The notes under the pieces are model-generated. The model searched no databases. It worked only from the letters and a program-made list of their open reading frames with translations, and was not told the origin of the DNA. From a virus: DNA of 49,995 nucleotides. The stretch is taken from positions 1-49,995 of IMG/VR virus record IMGVR_UViG_3300048930_000674; one strand, given 5' to 3'. Each line of letters begins with the position of its first letter. Positions within the stretch are counted from its first letter, which is position 1. Both the position numbers and the translations under genes were made by a program. Shown piece after piece: positions 25,396 through 32,297 of the stretch.

Positions 25396-25841
25396 TGGTC
25401 GAGGAGGCCCTACCGATCACGATCCGGCTGTGCCACCAGTTCGAGGGCTTCTTCCCCCAGCCCTACCTGTGCCCGGCCGGGGTGCCGACCATCGGGTTCG
25501 GCACGACGCGCTACCCCGACGGCCGGGCCGTCGGTCTGGGGGATGCACCGATCACGCGCGAGCGGGCCGACGAGCTGCTGCTGCACGACCTGCGGCGGGT
25601 CTACCTGCCCGCCGTCCAGAGGCTGTGCCCGGGGGTCGACACCGCTCCTCGGCTGGCGGCGATCCTGGACTGGACCTACAACCTGGGCGCCGCGAACCTG
25701 GCGGCGTCGACTCTGCGGCGCAGGATCAACCAGGGCGACTGGCAGGACGTTCCGGCGCAGCTGCGGCGCTGGATCTACGCCGCGGGCCGGCCCTTGCGGG
25801 GCCTGGCGCGCCGGCGCGATGCCGAAGCGGCCCTGATCTGA
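25395..25841 (+). CDS. Endolysin, GH24 phage lysozyme
   Basis: A 148-residue lysozyme. The catalytic Glu17 (FEGFF), Cys26 and Thr32 (VPTIGFGTT) follow the T4-lysozyme-type spacing E-8-C-5-T, with Cys in place of the more usual Asp. Later motifs include LLLHDL, AILDWTYNLGAANL and RRRINQGDW. There is no signal peptide or SAR helix, so release needs a holin. It would cut the glycan strands of peptidoglycan. The last gene of the late operon; a terminator follows. Confidence 0.92.
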   Translation: MVEEALPITIRLCHQFEGFFPQPYLCPAGVPTIGFGTTRYPDGRAVGLGDAPITRERADELLLHDLRRVYLPAVQRLCPGVDTAPRLAAILDWTYNLGAANLAASTLRRRINQGDWQDVPAQLRRWIYAAGRPLRGLARRRDAEAALI

Positions 25842-25877
25842 CGTCCGGGTGATCGTCTTCGGGCCCTCGGCCCGGAG

Positions 25878-25901
25878 CCCGGCCGGCGGCCGCCAGCCGG
25901 G
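25878..25901. other. GC hairpin between endolysin and terminator
   Basis: CCCGGC / GCCGGG arms enclose the palindrome GGCGGCCGCC; the following GATTGCTCTTT is only a weak T tract. It may assist termination or be a relic. Confidence 0.35.
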
Positions 25902-25958
25902 GATTGCTCTTTCCGGCGAACCCGCGCTATGACCCGGGGGCCGACCGCTGCTGATGAG

Positions 25959-25989
25959 CCCGCTCCGGGAGACCGGGGCGGGTGTTTTT
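25959..25989 (+). terminator. Strong intrinsic terminator ending the late operon
   Basis: CCCGCTCCGG, loop GAGA, CCGGGGCGGG: a 10-bp stem with one G-T pair, followed by TGTTTTT. It lies between the endolysin and convergent minus-strand genes. No spanin gene is visible between 25842 and 26088. Confidence 0.9.
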
Positions 25990-26088
25990 CAAGCCCGCCG
26001 GCTTGCGACGCGGCCGCAGGAGCCGCCGCCGCGGGGTCGGATAGGCGAGGGGGCGGGGCGGTGAGGCGCTGTAGGGGCGCTATTCGCG

Positions 26089-26541
26089 TCAGGCGGCGCG
26101 GCGCTCGATCCACGCCCAGGCTAGGCATCGCTCCAGGTCGCCCAGCACGTCCGCCACGCCCACGTGGTGCACGATGTCCGGCCGCAGCCGCGCAGCGACC
26201 CAGGGCTCGGGCGGCGGGCGCTCTGCAGCGGTGGCCGTGGGCCGCGCGTCAGCGTGCAGCTCGCGCCATAGCGGCGCCCCGCATCGGCTGTGCACGCCGA
26301 CCCCGATCGTGGCGAGCGGATCCAGGCTGCGGGCGTCTGCCACCTCGATCAGCAGGCACCGGCCGCGCGCCTGGGCGGTGAGCACGATCCCGATGTCGCC
26401 GGCCGGCACCGCCTCGCCGGCCAGCATCCGGCCGATCCAGCCGTCCAGCAGCTCGATGATGTCGTCGCGCACCTCGGAGCGCGGCGAGCGGCGCACGTGC
26501 CCGGTATCCAGCGTCACGTGCTGCACGTAGCGGTCACGCAT
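26089..26541 (-). CDS. Conserved phage protein of unknown function
   Basis: A 150-residue protein. It opens MRDRYVQHVTLDTGHVRRS, has IGVGVHSRCGAPLWRELH in the middle, and ends WLGDLERCLAWAW-like (VLGDLERCLAWAWIERRAA). I recall this pattern from proteobacterial prophages, always without function. It is the last gene of a three-gene leftward operon and overlaps the XRE-like gene by 8 nt. Confidence 0.75.
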   Translation of the reverse strand: MRDRYVQHVTLDTGHVRRSPRSEVRDDIIELLDGWIGRMLAGEAVPAGDIGIVLTAQARGRCLLIEVADARSLDPLATIGVGVHSRCGAPLWRELHADARPTATAAERPPPEPWVAARLRPDIVHHVGVADVLGDLERCLAWAWIERRAA

Positions 26542-26743
26542 CGCGCGCCTCGTCCACGGTCATGCGGCCGGTCAGGATCAGGTACAGCAGCCACAGGCCG
26601 GCCGGCATCGGGTTGATGCCGGCCTCCCACGCCGCCCAAGTGCGGCGCGCCACGCGCACGGTGTCGGCCGCCTGCTGCTGCGTGTGGCAGGCGGCGGCGC
26701 GCGCGGCGCGCAACTGGGTGGAGTGAACGATCAGCGCGCCCAA
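26534..26743 (-). CDS. Small XRE-type helix-turn-helix protein
   Basis: A 69-residue protein. Residues about 9-60 form a helix-turn-helix domain (LRAARAAACHTQQQAADTV, then VARRTWAAWEAGINPMP and LWLLYLILTG). The R-TW-WE motif is typical of Cro/C1-type recognition helices. Likely DNA target: the 19-bp palindrome upstream of this operon at 26964-26982. It may autoregulate the operon. Confidence 0.75.
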   Translation of the reverse strand: MGALIVHSTQLRAARAAACHTQQQAADTVRVARRTWAAWEAGINPMPAGLWLLYLILTGRMTVDEARDA

Positions 26744-26913
26744 GCCGGAAGGGGCCGGTTATGCGCCGCCCGTCGCCAGTTTTTGCGGACTTCGGCGGGG
26801 GTGGCAATTTCTAGCCAGTCGTTCAGCCGTTGATGCCACTGCTCTGGCCTCGCGGCCAGCAGCAGCTCAAGTCGAACGGCTGCGCGCTCGGCGCGAGGCG
26901 TGGGTGCGACCAT
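26731..26913 (-). CDS. Small basic protein, first gene of the leftward operon
   Basis: A 60-residue protein. The start is taken at ATG 26911-26913 because AGGAG lies 6 nt upstream; a longer frame without ribosome site extends to 27000 through the promoter. It contains RLELLLAARPEQWHQRLNDW and a C-terminal RKNWRRAAHNRP. No family recognised. It overlaps the XRE gene by 13 nt. Confidence 0.65.
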   Translation of the reverse strand: MVAPTPRAERAAVRLELLLAARPEQWHQRLNDWLEIATPAEVRKNWRRAAHNRPLPAWAR

Positions 26914-26963
26914 GCTGATCTCCTGCCCCGCTGCCGGGAGGCGCCGGTGCGTCGGGTGACGCG

Positions 26964-27000
26964 ATGTGCAGATTATGCACATTGGCGGGCTGGGGTGCAA
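26964..27000 (-). promoter_or_regulatory. Promoter with 19-bp palindromic operator for the 26089-26913 operon
   Basis: On the minus strand TTGCAC (26995-27000), 17-nt spacer, CATAAT (26972-26977). The -10 sits inside the perfect inverted repeat ATGTGCA-GATTA-TGCACAT (26964-26982). Repressor bound here would block the promoter. The XRE-type protein at 26534 is the likely binder, by inference. Confidence 0.75.
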
Positions 27001-27201
27001 TCACCCGGATGGGTGGTCGAGCTGTCTAATTGCACGGCGATGGGCCGCGAATTCCATGGCGTTTTCGGGCGCCCTCAAAGCGACATTCTTTAGACGCCGC
27101 CTGCGAATATAAGCTGCTAGATCAATTACATAGCTCGAATTCGCTGGATATAACGCGGGTAGTTCAGGCCCAGCATCCATGCGGGTTTCCGGCCGATTCA
27201 A
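27001..27201. other. Non-coding region, probable attP with repeated TTAGAC sites
   Basis: This stretch is more AT-rich than the rest of the genome and lies at the 3' end of the integrase gene, the usual place for attP. TTAGAC or its complement GTCTAA occurs at 27024-27029 and 27090-27095, and as an inverted pair at 27202-27215 overlapping the integrase stop. They could be integrase arm-type sites. The core crossover sequence cannot be identified without the host attB. A 66-codon TTG frame here is unlikely to be a gene. Confidence 0.5.
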
Positions 27202-28176
27202 TTAGACACGTCTAAAACTCGGCCCTTGAACGACCGGTATTTCGCGGTCGCGCAGGTACTGCTGCGTCATCCGCTCCGACCGATGTCCGAGCAGCGCCTG
27301 GGCATCGAGCCCCTGCCGTTTCGCCTCGGTGGCGGCCATCGCGCGCAGGTCGTGGATGGTCGCGCCGGCGACGCCCGCCGCCGTGCAGGCGGCCTTCCAG
27401 TCGCGCCAGATCGGCTGGTACGCGAGCGGCCGGCCCTGGTCACCCTTCACCAGCCATTTCGACGCGATGCGCCCGTGGGCACGCTTGGCAGCGTCCACCG
27501 CAGCGCGTAGTTCCGGGGTCCAGGCGACGACCAGGGCGGCGCCGGTCTTGCGCTGGACGAACTGGAGGCCTTCCTCCAGGCAGTCGGTACGCTGAATGCC
27601 GAGCACGTCGCCGATCCGCTGGCCGGTCAGCAGGCACAGGTCCATCGTGATCTGCAGGCGGTCGGACGCCTCCGCCCGAATCGCCGCGAATTCCCCGAGC
27701 GTGAGGCGCCGCGTGCGCTTGCGCGTGGGGTTGCGCTTGACACCGACGACCGGGTTCGCGGGAACGAGCCGCTCCTCGAGGGCCCAGTCGAACGTCATCC
27801 GCAGCAGCGACAGGCACCTGTTCGCCATCCCTGGCGTGTCCGAAAGCCCGCGCCGCAGCTGTGCCACGTCGGCGGGCGTCACGTCGTGCGGGCCGAACTC
27901 CGCCAGGATCCCCTGCAACTTGCGCGCTGCCAGGCGGTAGAGCTTCTGCGTCGCCGGCGCCTTGCCAGCGATCAGGTGCGGCAGCGCGTCCTCGATGAGG
28001 GCGGGCATCCCGCCGCTGGCCTGGGCGATCAGGCGCGCGTACTCAGCCAGACACCCCCGTAAGTCGGAGTCGGGGCCGAGGCGTGTCCACCGTCCCCGCT
28101 TCACGTACCAGATTGCCCCGTGCTTGCGGTAGCAGCAAGCGGGGAGGTCGCGGTCTTTCCGTCGGGGTCGGTTCAT
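27202..28176 (-). CDS. int: Tyrosine integrase
   Basis: A 324-residue site-specific recombinase. Start ATG 28174-28176 is preferred because GGAGG lies 7 nt upstream; the frame is open 11 codons further. Residues about 60-145 form the core-binding domain (KLYRLAARKLQGIL, RCLSLLRMTFDWALEERLV). The catalytic residues are visible: Arg187 in GQRIGD, His275 and Arg278 in HDLRAMAATEAK, His298 in LLGHRS, Tyr307 in MTQQYLRD. It integrates and excises the phage at attP, presumed just downstream. It is the last gene of the leftward PL operon, like int in lambda. Confidence 0.95.
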   Translation of the reverse strand: MNRPRRKDRDLPACCYRKHGAIWYVKRGRWTRLGPDSDLRGCLAEYARLIAQASGGMPALIEDALPHLIAGKAPATQKLYRLAARKLQGILAEFGPHDVTPADVAQLRRGLSDTPGMANRCLSLLRMTFDWALEERLVPANPVVGVKRNPTRKRTRRLTLGEFAAIRAEASDRLQITMDLCLLTGQRIGDVLGIQRTDCLEEGLQFVQRKTGAALVVAWTPELRAAVDAAKRAHGRIASKWLVKGDQGRPLAYQPIWRDWKAACTAAGVAGATIHDLRAMAATEAKRQGLDAQALLGHRSERMTQQYLRDREIPVVQGPSFRRV

Positions 28177-28315
28177 CGACGTCCCTCCTGAACACGACGA
28201 TCGAGCCATCCGGCCGGAGCCGGTAGGGTATCCGCATGTGATCGAGTGCGCGGCGCTGGGCGCTGCGGCGTGTGCGCTGCGTGAGGAGCTGCAGCTCGTC
28301 GGCGGTCAGTATCAC
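28043..28315 (-). CDS. DUF4224-family protein overlapping int
   Basis: A 90-residue protein with GTG start 28313-28315 behind GGGAGG. The first 60 residues (ILTADELQLLTQRTRRSAQRRALD, then IPYRLRPDGSIVV) match DUF4224, small proteins encoded directly before phage integrases. The last 134 bp overlap the integrase N-terminus in another frame, which is unusually long. A role as excisionase or directionality factor is possible from position only. Confidence 0.72.
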   Translation of the reverse strand: MILTADELQLLTQRTRRSAQRRALDHMRIPYRLRPDGSIVVFRRDVDEPTPTERPRPPRLLLPQARGNLVREAGTVDTPRPRLRLTGVSG

Positions 28316-28512
28316 GCCGCGCCTCCCGCGCGCAGCCGCGCCCGCTCCAGGCACGCCGCGCACCGGAACCGCGGCCGGCCGTCGCCGCCGATCGTGATGC
28401 GGCCGCCGGCGGGGGGCTGGTCGGACTGGCACGAAGTGCAGAAGCGCCGGCCGGTCACGCGCTCGACTGCGACCGACATCGCCCGGCGCTCGGCGTTGCG
28501 CGGGTCGGTCAT
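28312..28512 (-). CDS. Small zinc-ribbon-like protein
   Basis: A 66-residue protein with two Cys pairs, FCTSCQSD and FRCAACLERAR, separated by a Gly-rich turn, which suggests a zinc ribbon. Its stop overlaps the next start by 4 nt and its start overlaps the preceding gene. Function unknown. Confidence 0.7.
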   Translation of the reverse strand: MTDPRNAERRAMSVAVERVTGRRFCTSCQSDQPPAGGRITIGGDGRPRFRCAACLERARLRAGGAA

Positions 28513-28916
28513 TCGTCACCCGACAGCGTGATGCACACTAGGCCGCTGTCGTCGGCCCGCTGCGCCGAGCCACGACGAACGAGATAGTCGATTGCGTCGG
28601 CGACGAGCGTGCCGGGCGCGCACTCGTCAGACAGGAGCGTGATCGTCCACGCGTCCCGCGCCACGCCGGCGCTGCGAATCAGAGACTCCGACGACTCATC
28701 AGCGATCCGGAACGCGTCCTGAGTCAGCGCCGCATCAGCGCGGTCCTGCTCCAGCGCACGCATGAGCGCGCGCTGCATCGCGTCGGTGTCGACTGCCAGC
28801 CTGCAGCGAGGGGAGTAGGTCACGGCGCGCCCGCAGTGCCGCGCCATGCTCGCGAGCTCGACGTAGTCGCGCAGTATCTCGGCTGCGCGCATCGCCACTG
28901 ACCGCAGCTCGCTCAT
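28509..28916 (-). CDS. Hypothetical leftward early protein
   Basis: A 135-residue protein. The start at ATG 28914-28916 follows GGAGGAGCGGGAG; the open frame extends upstream but overlaps the neighbour. Mostly helical and acidic, with VAMRAAEILRDYVELASMA at the N-terminus. No known family recognised. Confidence 0.7.
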   Translation of the reverse strand: MSELRSVAMRAAEILRDYVELASMARHCGRAVTYSPRCRLAVDTDAMQRALMRALEQDRADAALTQDAFRIADESSESLIRSAGVARDAWTITLLSDECAPGTLVADAIDYLVRRGSAQRADDSGLVCITLSGDE

Positions 28917-29149
28917 TTCTCCCGCTCCTCCATCATCGCGTCCGCGAGCCGGTACGCAACCTGCGCAAACCATTCCGCCCGCTCGCCGCCGCGCTCCCCG
29001 CCGAGCGCGTCCAGGGGGCTCATGCTGTTCGGATGGATATGCGCGGACAGCAGCCCTTGCAGCGCGTGCATGGCGAACTGGTCGCGCAGCAGGTCCGACG
29101 AGACGACGTAGGTCCGGCGCTCGGGGGAGTAGTACGCGTAGGCGTTCAT
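28913..29149 (-). CDS. Hypothetical leftward early protein
   Basis: A 78-residue protein beginning MNAYAYYSPERRTYVVSSD. It overlaps both neighbours by 4 nt. The C-terminal half is helical (AEWFAQVAYRLADAMMEE). No function can be assigned. Confidence 0.68.
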   Translation of the reverse strand: MNAYAYYSPERRTYVVSSDLLRDQFAMHALQGLLSAHIHPNSMSPLDALGGERGGERAEWFAQVAYRLADAMMEEREK

Positions 29150-29445
29150 CCTGCGCTCCCCGACCCAGCCATCTCCGCATTGTCGATCCACTCGTGCGCG
29201 ATCCGACCGCGCTCGATGGTCAAGCGCACCGGCGACGTGAACTCGCGCCATACGCCGCCATCGATCCGCACGGCCACGCTCTGCGCGCCGTGCTCGATGC
29301 ACACGCGAAACATCGCCTGTGCGCGCAGCCGGTCCCGCTCCTCGCGCAGCAGCCGCAGCTCGGCCACCGCGCGGCGCAGCACGTGCTCCGGCGCGAGCTC
29401 GGCTGTCCGGTAGCGGTGCTCGAGCTCGTCGGCGATCGTGGTCAT
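29146..29445 (-). CDS. Hypothetical leftward early protein with N-terminal coiled coil
   Basis: A 99-residue protein starting at ATG 29443-29445. Residues about 5-45 form a charged helix (ADELEHRYRTAELAPE, LRLLREERDRLRAQA); the rest is beta-like (VAVRIDGGVWREFTSPVRL). Four-nt overlaps with both neighbours. No family recognised. Confidence 0.68.
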   Translation of the reverse strand: MTTIADELEHRYRTAELAPEHVLRRAVAELRLLREERDRLRAQAMFRVCIEHGAQSVAVRIDGGVWREFTSPVRLTIERGRIAHEWIDNAEMAGSGSAG

Positions 29446-29684
29446 GCGCGGCCTCGCGCGACGGCGTCCGCGAACGCACCGCATTCGCGATGCAACGTCT
29501 CGATCATCGAGGCTCCGAGGTCGTCGTTGTCGCCGCACTCGGCGGCCGCCTCGCTAGTGGCGAGCAGCGCCGCCTGGAAGCCGGCGTAGAACGCCCGCCG
29601 CATCTCCATGCGCTGAACGCGCCCAGCCGCGGCCGGGACCACCGCAGCCTCGAAGGACGTCCACTGCTGGGCGATCGTGCGCAT
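29442..29684 (-). CDS. Hypothetical leftward early protein
   Basis: An 80-residue helical protein (RMEMRRAFYAGFQAALLA, then SMIETLHRECGAFADAVA). The F-YAGF-A-L pattern resembles small phage early proteins of unknown function. It overlaps the next gene by 4 nt. Confidence 0.65.
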   Translation of the reverse strand: MRTIAQQWTSFEAAVVPAAAGRVQRMEMRRAFYAGFQAALLATSEAAAECGDNDDLGASMIETLHRECGAFADAVARGRA

Positions 29685-29691
29685 GCCGGCC

Positions 29692-29991
29692 TCAGAAGAA
29701 CGTCGGCTGCGCGATCGCGCGGGTCCAGAACATCAGCGCCGCTTGGGCGCTCGAGCGTCCAGATCCAGCCCAGAATCCCGGGTTGGCGGCCTGCAGCCGG
29801 CCCAGCTCGACGACGTCGTTCTCGTGCGCAGCCATGTGCTCGGCATGCCCGCGCTGCTGCGCGAGGTACCAGTCGATCTTCTCGGCCATCGCCTGCAGCT
29901 GCGGACCGAGCGCCTTGATCTCGTTCATCAGGTCGATCTCGGCCTGTGACAGCTCGCGGTATCCGGCAATCTTGCGGTGCTGGTTGTCCAT
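29692..29991 (-). CDS. Acb2/Tad1-family cyclic-nucleotide sponge (anti-CBASS/anti-Thoeris)
   Basis: A 99-residue protein. The N-terminal helical hairpin HRKIAGYRELSQAEIDLMNE followed by IKALG, and the C-terminal A..LM.WTRAIAQPTFF, are the signature of the Acb2/Tad1 hairpin family. These small hexameric proteins bind CBASS cyclic oligonucleotides or Thoeris signals and so disarm the defence. From memory, Tyr11 and Lys26 are ligand-binding residues in the characterised Acb2, and Tyr and Lys occupy exactly those numbers here. The middle (residues about 40-75) is longer than usual and His-rich. It lies among early leftward genes, the right timing for an anti-defence protein. Which signal it binds is unknown. 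Confidence 0.82.
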   Translation of the reverse strand: MDNQHRKIAGYRELSQAEIDLMNEIKALGPQLQAMAEKIDWYLAQQRGHAEHMAAHENDVVELGRLQAANPGFWAGSGRSSAQAALMFWTRAIAQPTFF

Positions 29992-30024
29992 CTCATGCCC
30001 TCCTGGGCGGGTAGTGAAAACTGG

Positions 30025-30276
30025 TCACGGCTTCCCATCGCCCTGCAGCACGATCCGATGCCGGCGCACCCACAGCCGCCGGCCGTTGTCGAGCTGCACG
30101 CGCACCTGGTCGCCCTGGACGCGCGCCACGGTCCCGGGCTCGTCGCGCCAGATCGCCCACGCGCGCGGCGAGCGCAGCACGATCACGCGGCGGCCGACCC
30201 ACGGGTGCGGCGCGAACTGGCGGGCCCGGGCGGCGCCGCCCAGCGCGGCGATCTGGTGGCGGTCCTCGGGGGTCAC
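30025..30276 (-). CDS. Small SH3/KOW-like protein
   Basis: An 83-residue protein with GTG start 30274-30276 behind AGGAGG. After a short helix (HQIAALGGAARARQF) the sequence is beta-barrel-like: VGRRVIVLR, W.IWRDEPGTVARV, DQVRVQLDNGRRLWVRRHRIV. The G-V-G pattern resembles KOW/SH3 domains that touch RNA or transcription complexes. Its upstream neighbour ends in a similar domain. Confidence 0.65.
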   Translation of the reverse strand: MTPEDRHQIAALGGAARARQFAPHPWVGRRVIVLRSPRAWAIWRDEPGTVARVQGDQVRVQLDNGRRLWVRRHRIVLQGDGKP

Positions 30277-30668
30277 GCGGCCTCCTGCTGCTGCGGCGTC
30301 GCGACGAACCAGCGACGCACGCTGAACACGCCGCCACCGACCCGCACGCGGGTTTGACGACTGTTTGACGCGCCGACGTACTCGCCGGAGCGTCCGGCGA
30401 ACCGGCCGCCGGTCAGCACAATCGGGTCGCCGGGCAGCAGCCCGAGCGCCGACATCTGGCCGCCGTGCCGCTCGCGGACCACGACGTCGAGCAGCGCCGC
30501 GGACATCTCGCGGCGGTCCTTGACGCCGAGCCGGGTCCGGATGCGCCACAGCATCCCGTCGGCCGTGTGGAGGCACACGCCCATCCGGCGCGCGATCTCC
30601 TGGCGCGGCACGCCCGCGGCGTACAGACGGGCGTACTCGTGCTGCGTGGGGGTGAGGGCGATCGCCAT
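30273..30668 (-). CDS. LuxR-type helix-turn-helix fused to a KOW-like domain
   Basis: A 131-residue protein. Residues about 4-60 are a LuxR/GerE-type DNA-binding domain (LTPTQHEYARLYAAGVPRQE, then IARRMGVCLHTADGMLWRIR). Residues about 76-112 have the KOW pattern (LLPGDPIVLTGGRFAGRSGE, then YVGASN..QTRVRV). It lacks any receiver or sensor domain. It could recruit or block RNA polymerase at phage or host promoters. The domains are seen; the function is inferred. Confidence 0.72.
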   Translation of the reverse strand: MAIALTPTQHEYARLYAAGVPRQEIARRMGVCLHTADGMLWRIRTRLGVKDRREMSAALLDVVVRERHGGQMSALGLLPGDPIVLTGGRFAGRSGEYVGASNSRQTRVRVGGGVFSVRRWFVATPQQQEAA

Positions 30669-30671
30669 CGA

Positions 30672-31526
30672 TCAATCCGGCGTGCCGTTCACGACAGGCA
30701 TCGCTGTCGCATCCGCGATCCGCGCGCGCATCTCGCTGACGGCGTGCTGCATGACGACGTGAGGCCGGATCAGGTCGACCCACATGGTCAGGTTGCCCTC
30801 GGCCAGCCGGTACCGGAGCCGCGCATCGACGCGATAGCGCGGGCCGTTGAGCAGCACCGGGATCGCGATCGCAATCGTCTCCGGGATCTGCAGCTGCCCC
30901 TTGCCGGCGGACCCCTGCACGGTCTCCTCGTAGGTCAGCTGGTGAGATCCGTTCTGCAGGCGGATGCCGCTGGTGTAGTTGACCTTCTTGCGCGCTTCCA
31001 GGGTCAGCGCGACCTGCAGCATCGTCGCGCCGTCCGGCTCGATGATGTCGGGCACCTGGTCCTCGATGAATCGCGCGAACTCGGCCTGGCTGCGCACCTT
31101 GCCGTCTGCGCCTGCCCAGGTAGTCCACTCGCGGGACAGCTGCGCCTGGAAGAGCACCCGGTGATCGCGCCAGCCGACGAGCGGCTCGCCCGCCGGCGAA
31201 TGATCGTTCAGCACGCCGACGAACGACGGCGCGCTCGTCGGCGAGTCGCAGGGCTTGGCGTAGATGACGCACGAGTCGACCGGGTGTAGCGGGGCCAGGC
31301 GCTTGAGCAGCGCGACGAACGACTCTTCGTCGGCCGCGCGCACCGGGCCCCTCGCTCGCCACGGATGCGCCCAGCCGGTCTCCATCGATTGGACGCTGAA
31401 CCCGTTTGGCAACAGCACGAAGCGGGGATCATCTTTCAGCCCGGCCGCGAGTGCCGCGCCCGCGGCCAATGCCGCGCGGAACTCACCCGGCGCGTCGGGG
31501 TTGGTGTCTTGATTCGAGGTCTGCAT
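30672..31526 (-). CDS. DUF2303 family protein (YfdQ-like)
   Basis: A 284-residue protein. It carries the DUF2303 features: an early V.LP.GF.V.S.E, then SCVIYAKP, FVGVLNDHSPA....WRDHR, L..EW..W...DGK..SQ.EFA.FIED, and a C-terminal beta region with LNGP.Y.V.ARLRYR. The family is common in phage early regions near recombination genes; its biochemical role is not known to me. Confidence 0.85.
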   Translation of the reverse strand: MQTSNQDTNPDAPGEFRAALAAGAALAAGLKDDPRFVLLPNGFSVQSMETGWAHPWRARGPVRAADEESFVALLKRLAPLHPVDSCVIYAKPCDSPTSAPSFVGVLNDHSPAGEPLVGWRDHRVLFQAQLSREWTTWAGADGKVRSQAEFARFIEDQVPDIIEPDGATMLQVALTLEARKKVNYTSGIRLQNGSHQLTYEETVQGSAGKGQLQIPETIAIAIPVLLNGPRYRVDARLRYRLAEGNLTMWVDLIRPHVVMQHAVSEMRARIADATAMPVVNGTPD

Positions 31527-31532
31527 GTCGGC

Positions 31533-31895
31533 TCAGGGGTTGGTTGCGGTGCGAACGTCGACGACCGGCCCGGCGTCTGGGACGACCACCAGGCCGTCAA
31601 GGCGCAGCTGCTTCGGGTCGTCGCGGGTCAGGAATCCGTCCGGCGTCGGGAACATCAGCGACTCGCCGCGGTCTGCCTTCGGCAACTTCAGCGCGACGTC
31701 GTCGTGCACGCTGAAGTGCCGCCCGCCCTTGCCGGGCTTGAGCGTCAGCTTCAGCGTCAGGGTGCCGCCCTTGCCGGTCTCCGCGCAGGCCATCGTCAGC
31801 GCGCGCAGGGCCTCGGTCAGCTCGTCGCCGAGCTCGCCGTACCGCAGGCCGCTGATGACCGCGGCGAATGTTCTTGGGATGGGTGTGTTGCTCAT
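31533..31895 (-). CDS. Hypothetical early protein next to DUF2303
   Basis: A 120-residue protein with ATG 31893-31895 behind AAGGAGCG. It contains LGDELTEALRALTMACAET, a Lys/Gly-rich TLTLKLTLKPGKGG and C-terminal LRLDGLVVVPD. The same type of gene often precedes DUF2303 in prophages. Function unknown. Confidence 0.72.
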   Translation of the reverse strand: MSNTPIPRTFAAVISGLRYGELGDELTEALRALTMACAETGKGGTLTLKLTLKPGKGGRHFSVHDDVALKLPKADRGESLMFPTPDGFLTRDDPKQLRLDGLVVVPDAGPVVDVRTATNP

Positions 31896-32089
31896 CGGTC
31901 GCTCCTTCTTGAGACGTAGATCCGCTCGACCGTCCAGTCGCGCGGCTGGATCGATGCCGTCGCCTGGTACTCGGCCCAGCGTTGCTCGGCGGCGGCGCGG
32001 GAGCCGAACACGCCCAGATCGAGCTGCCGCCGCCCGTCGACCGACAGGCAGTAGCGCGGCGTGCGGCACAGCACGGGCTGGCTCGGCAC
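31892..32089 (-). CDS. Hypothetical small early protein
   Basis: A 65-residue protein with a GTG start, overlapping the next gene by 4 nt (ATGA). It has a DLGVFGSRAAAEQRWAEYQA segment reminiscent of a SPOR-like alpha/beta repeat. No firm family. Confidence 0.6.
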   Translation of the reverse strand: MPSQPVLCRTPRYCLSVDGRRQLDLGVFGSRAAAEQRWAEYQATASIQPRDWTVERIYVSRRSDR

Positions 32090-32096
32090 GACTGGC

Positions 32097-32297
32097 CTAC
32101 TGCGACTCGGTCGCCGGCTCCGCGCCGGCGGTCTCGACGGGCGTCTCGCGCAGCGCGATCACGTCGTCGACGGACGCGACCGCACAGTCGAAGCGCCGGC
32201 GCGCCGCGTGGCGCACGGCCTGCGCCGGCGTGTGGGCGCGCACCAGGCGCCGTTCGCCGCTGGCGCGGTCGGTGATGAGGTAAACGCGGTCAGGCAT
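32097..32297 (-). CDS. Hypothetical small early protein
   Basis: A 66-residue protein (MPDRVYLITDRASGERRLVR, then AHTPAQAVRHAARRRFDCAV). The pattern strand, turn, helix with TPAQAVRHAA is found in many small phage proteins of unknown role. Confidence 0.65.
   Translation of the reverse strand: MPDRVYLITDRASGERRLVRAHTPAQAVRHAARRRFDCAVASVDDVIALRETPVETAGAEPATESQ

Noticed and set aside
27151-27170. tRNA-like GCGGGTAGTTCAGG in the attP region
   Set aside because: No acceptor, anticodon or T-arm pairing can be built around it; it may at most be chance or a fragment of an att core.
27001-27201. 66-codon minus-strand frame next to the integrase
   Set aside because: It starts with TTG, has no ribosome site and lies in AT-rich DNA with repeated sites; attP is a better reading.
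30025-31362. 445-codon minus-strand frame spanning three early genes
   Set aside because: Only its last 83 codons, from the GTG with AGGAGG, look like a gene; the rest is shadow of the LuxR-KOW and DUF2303 genes.
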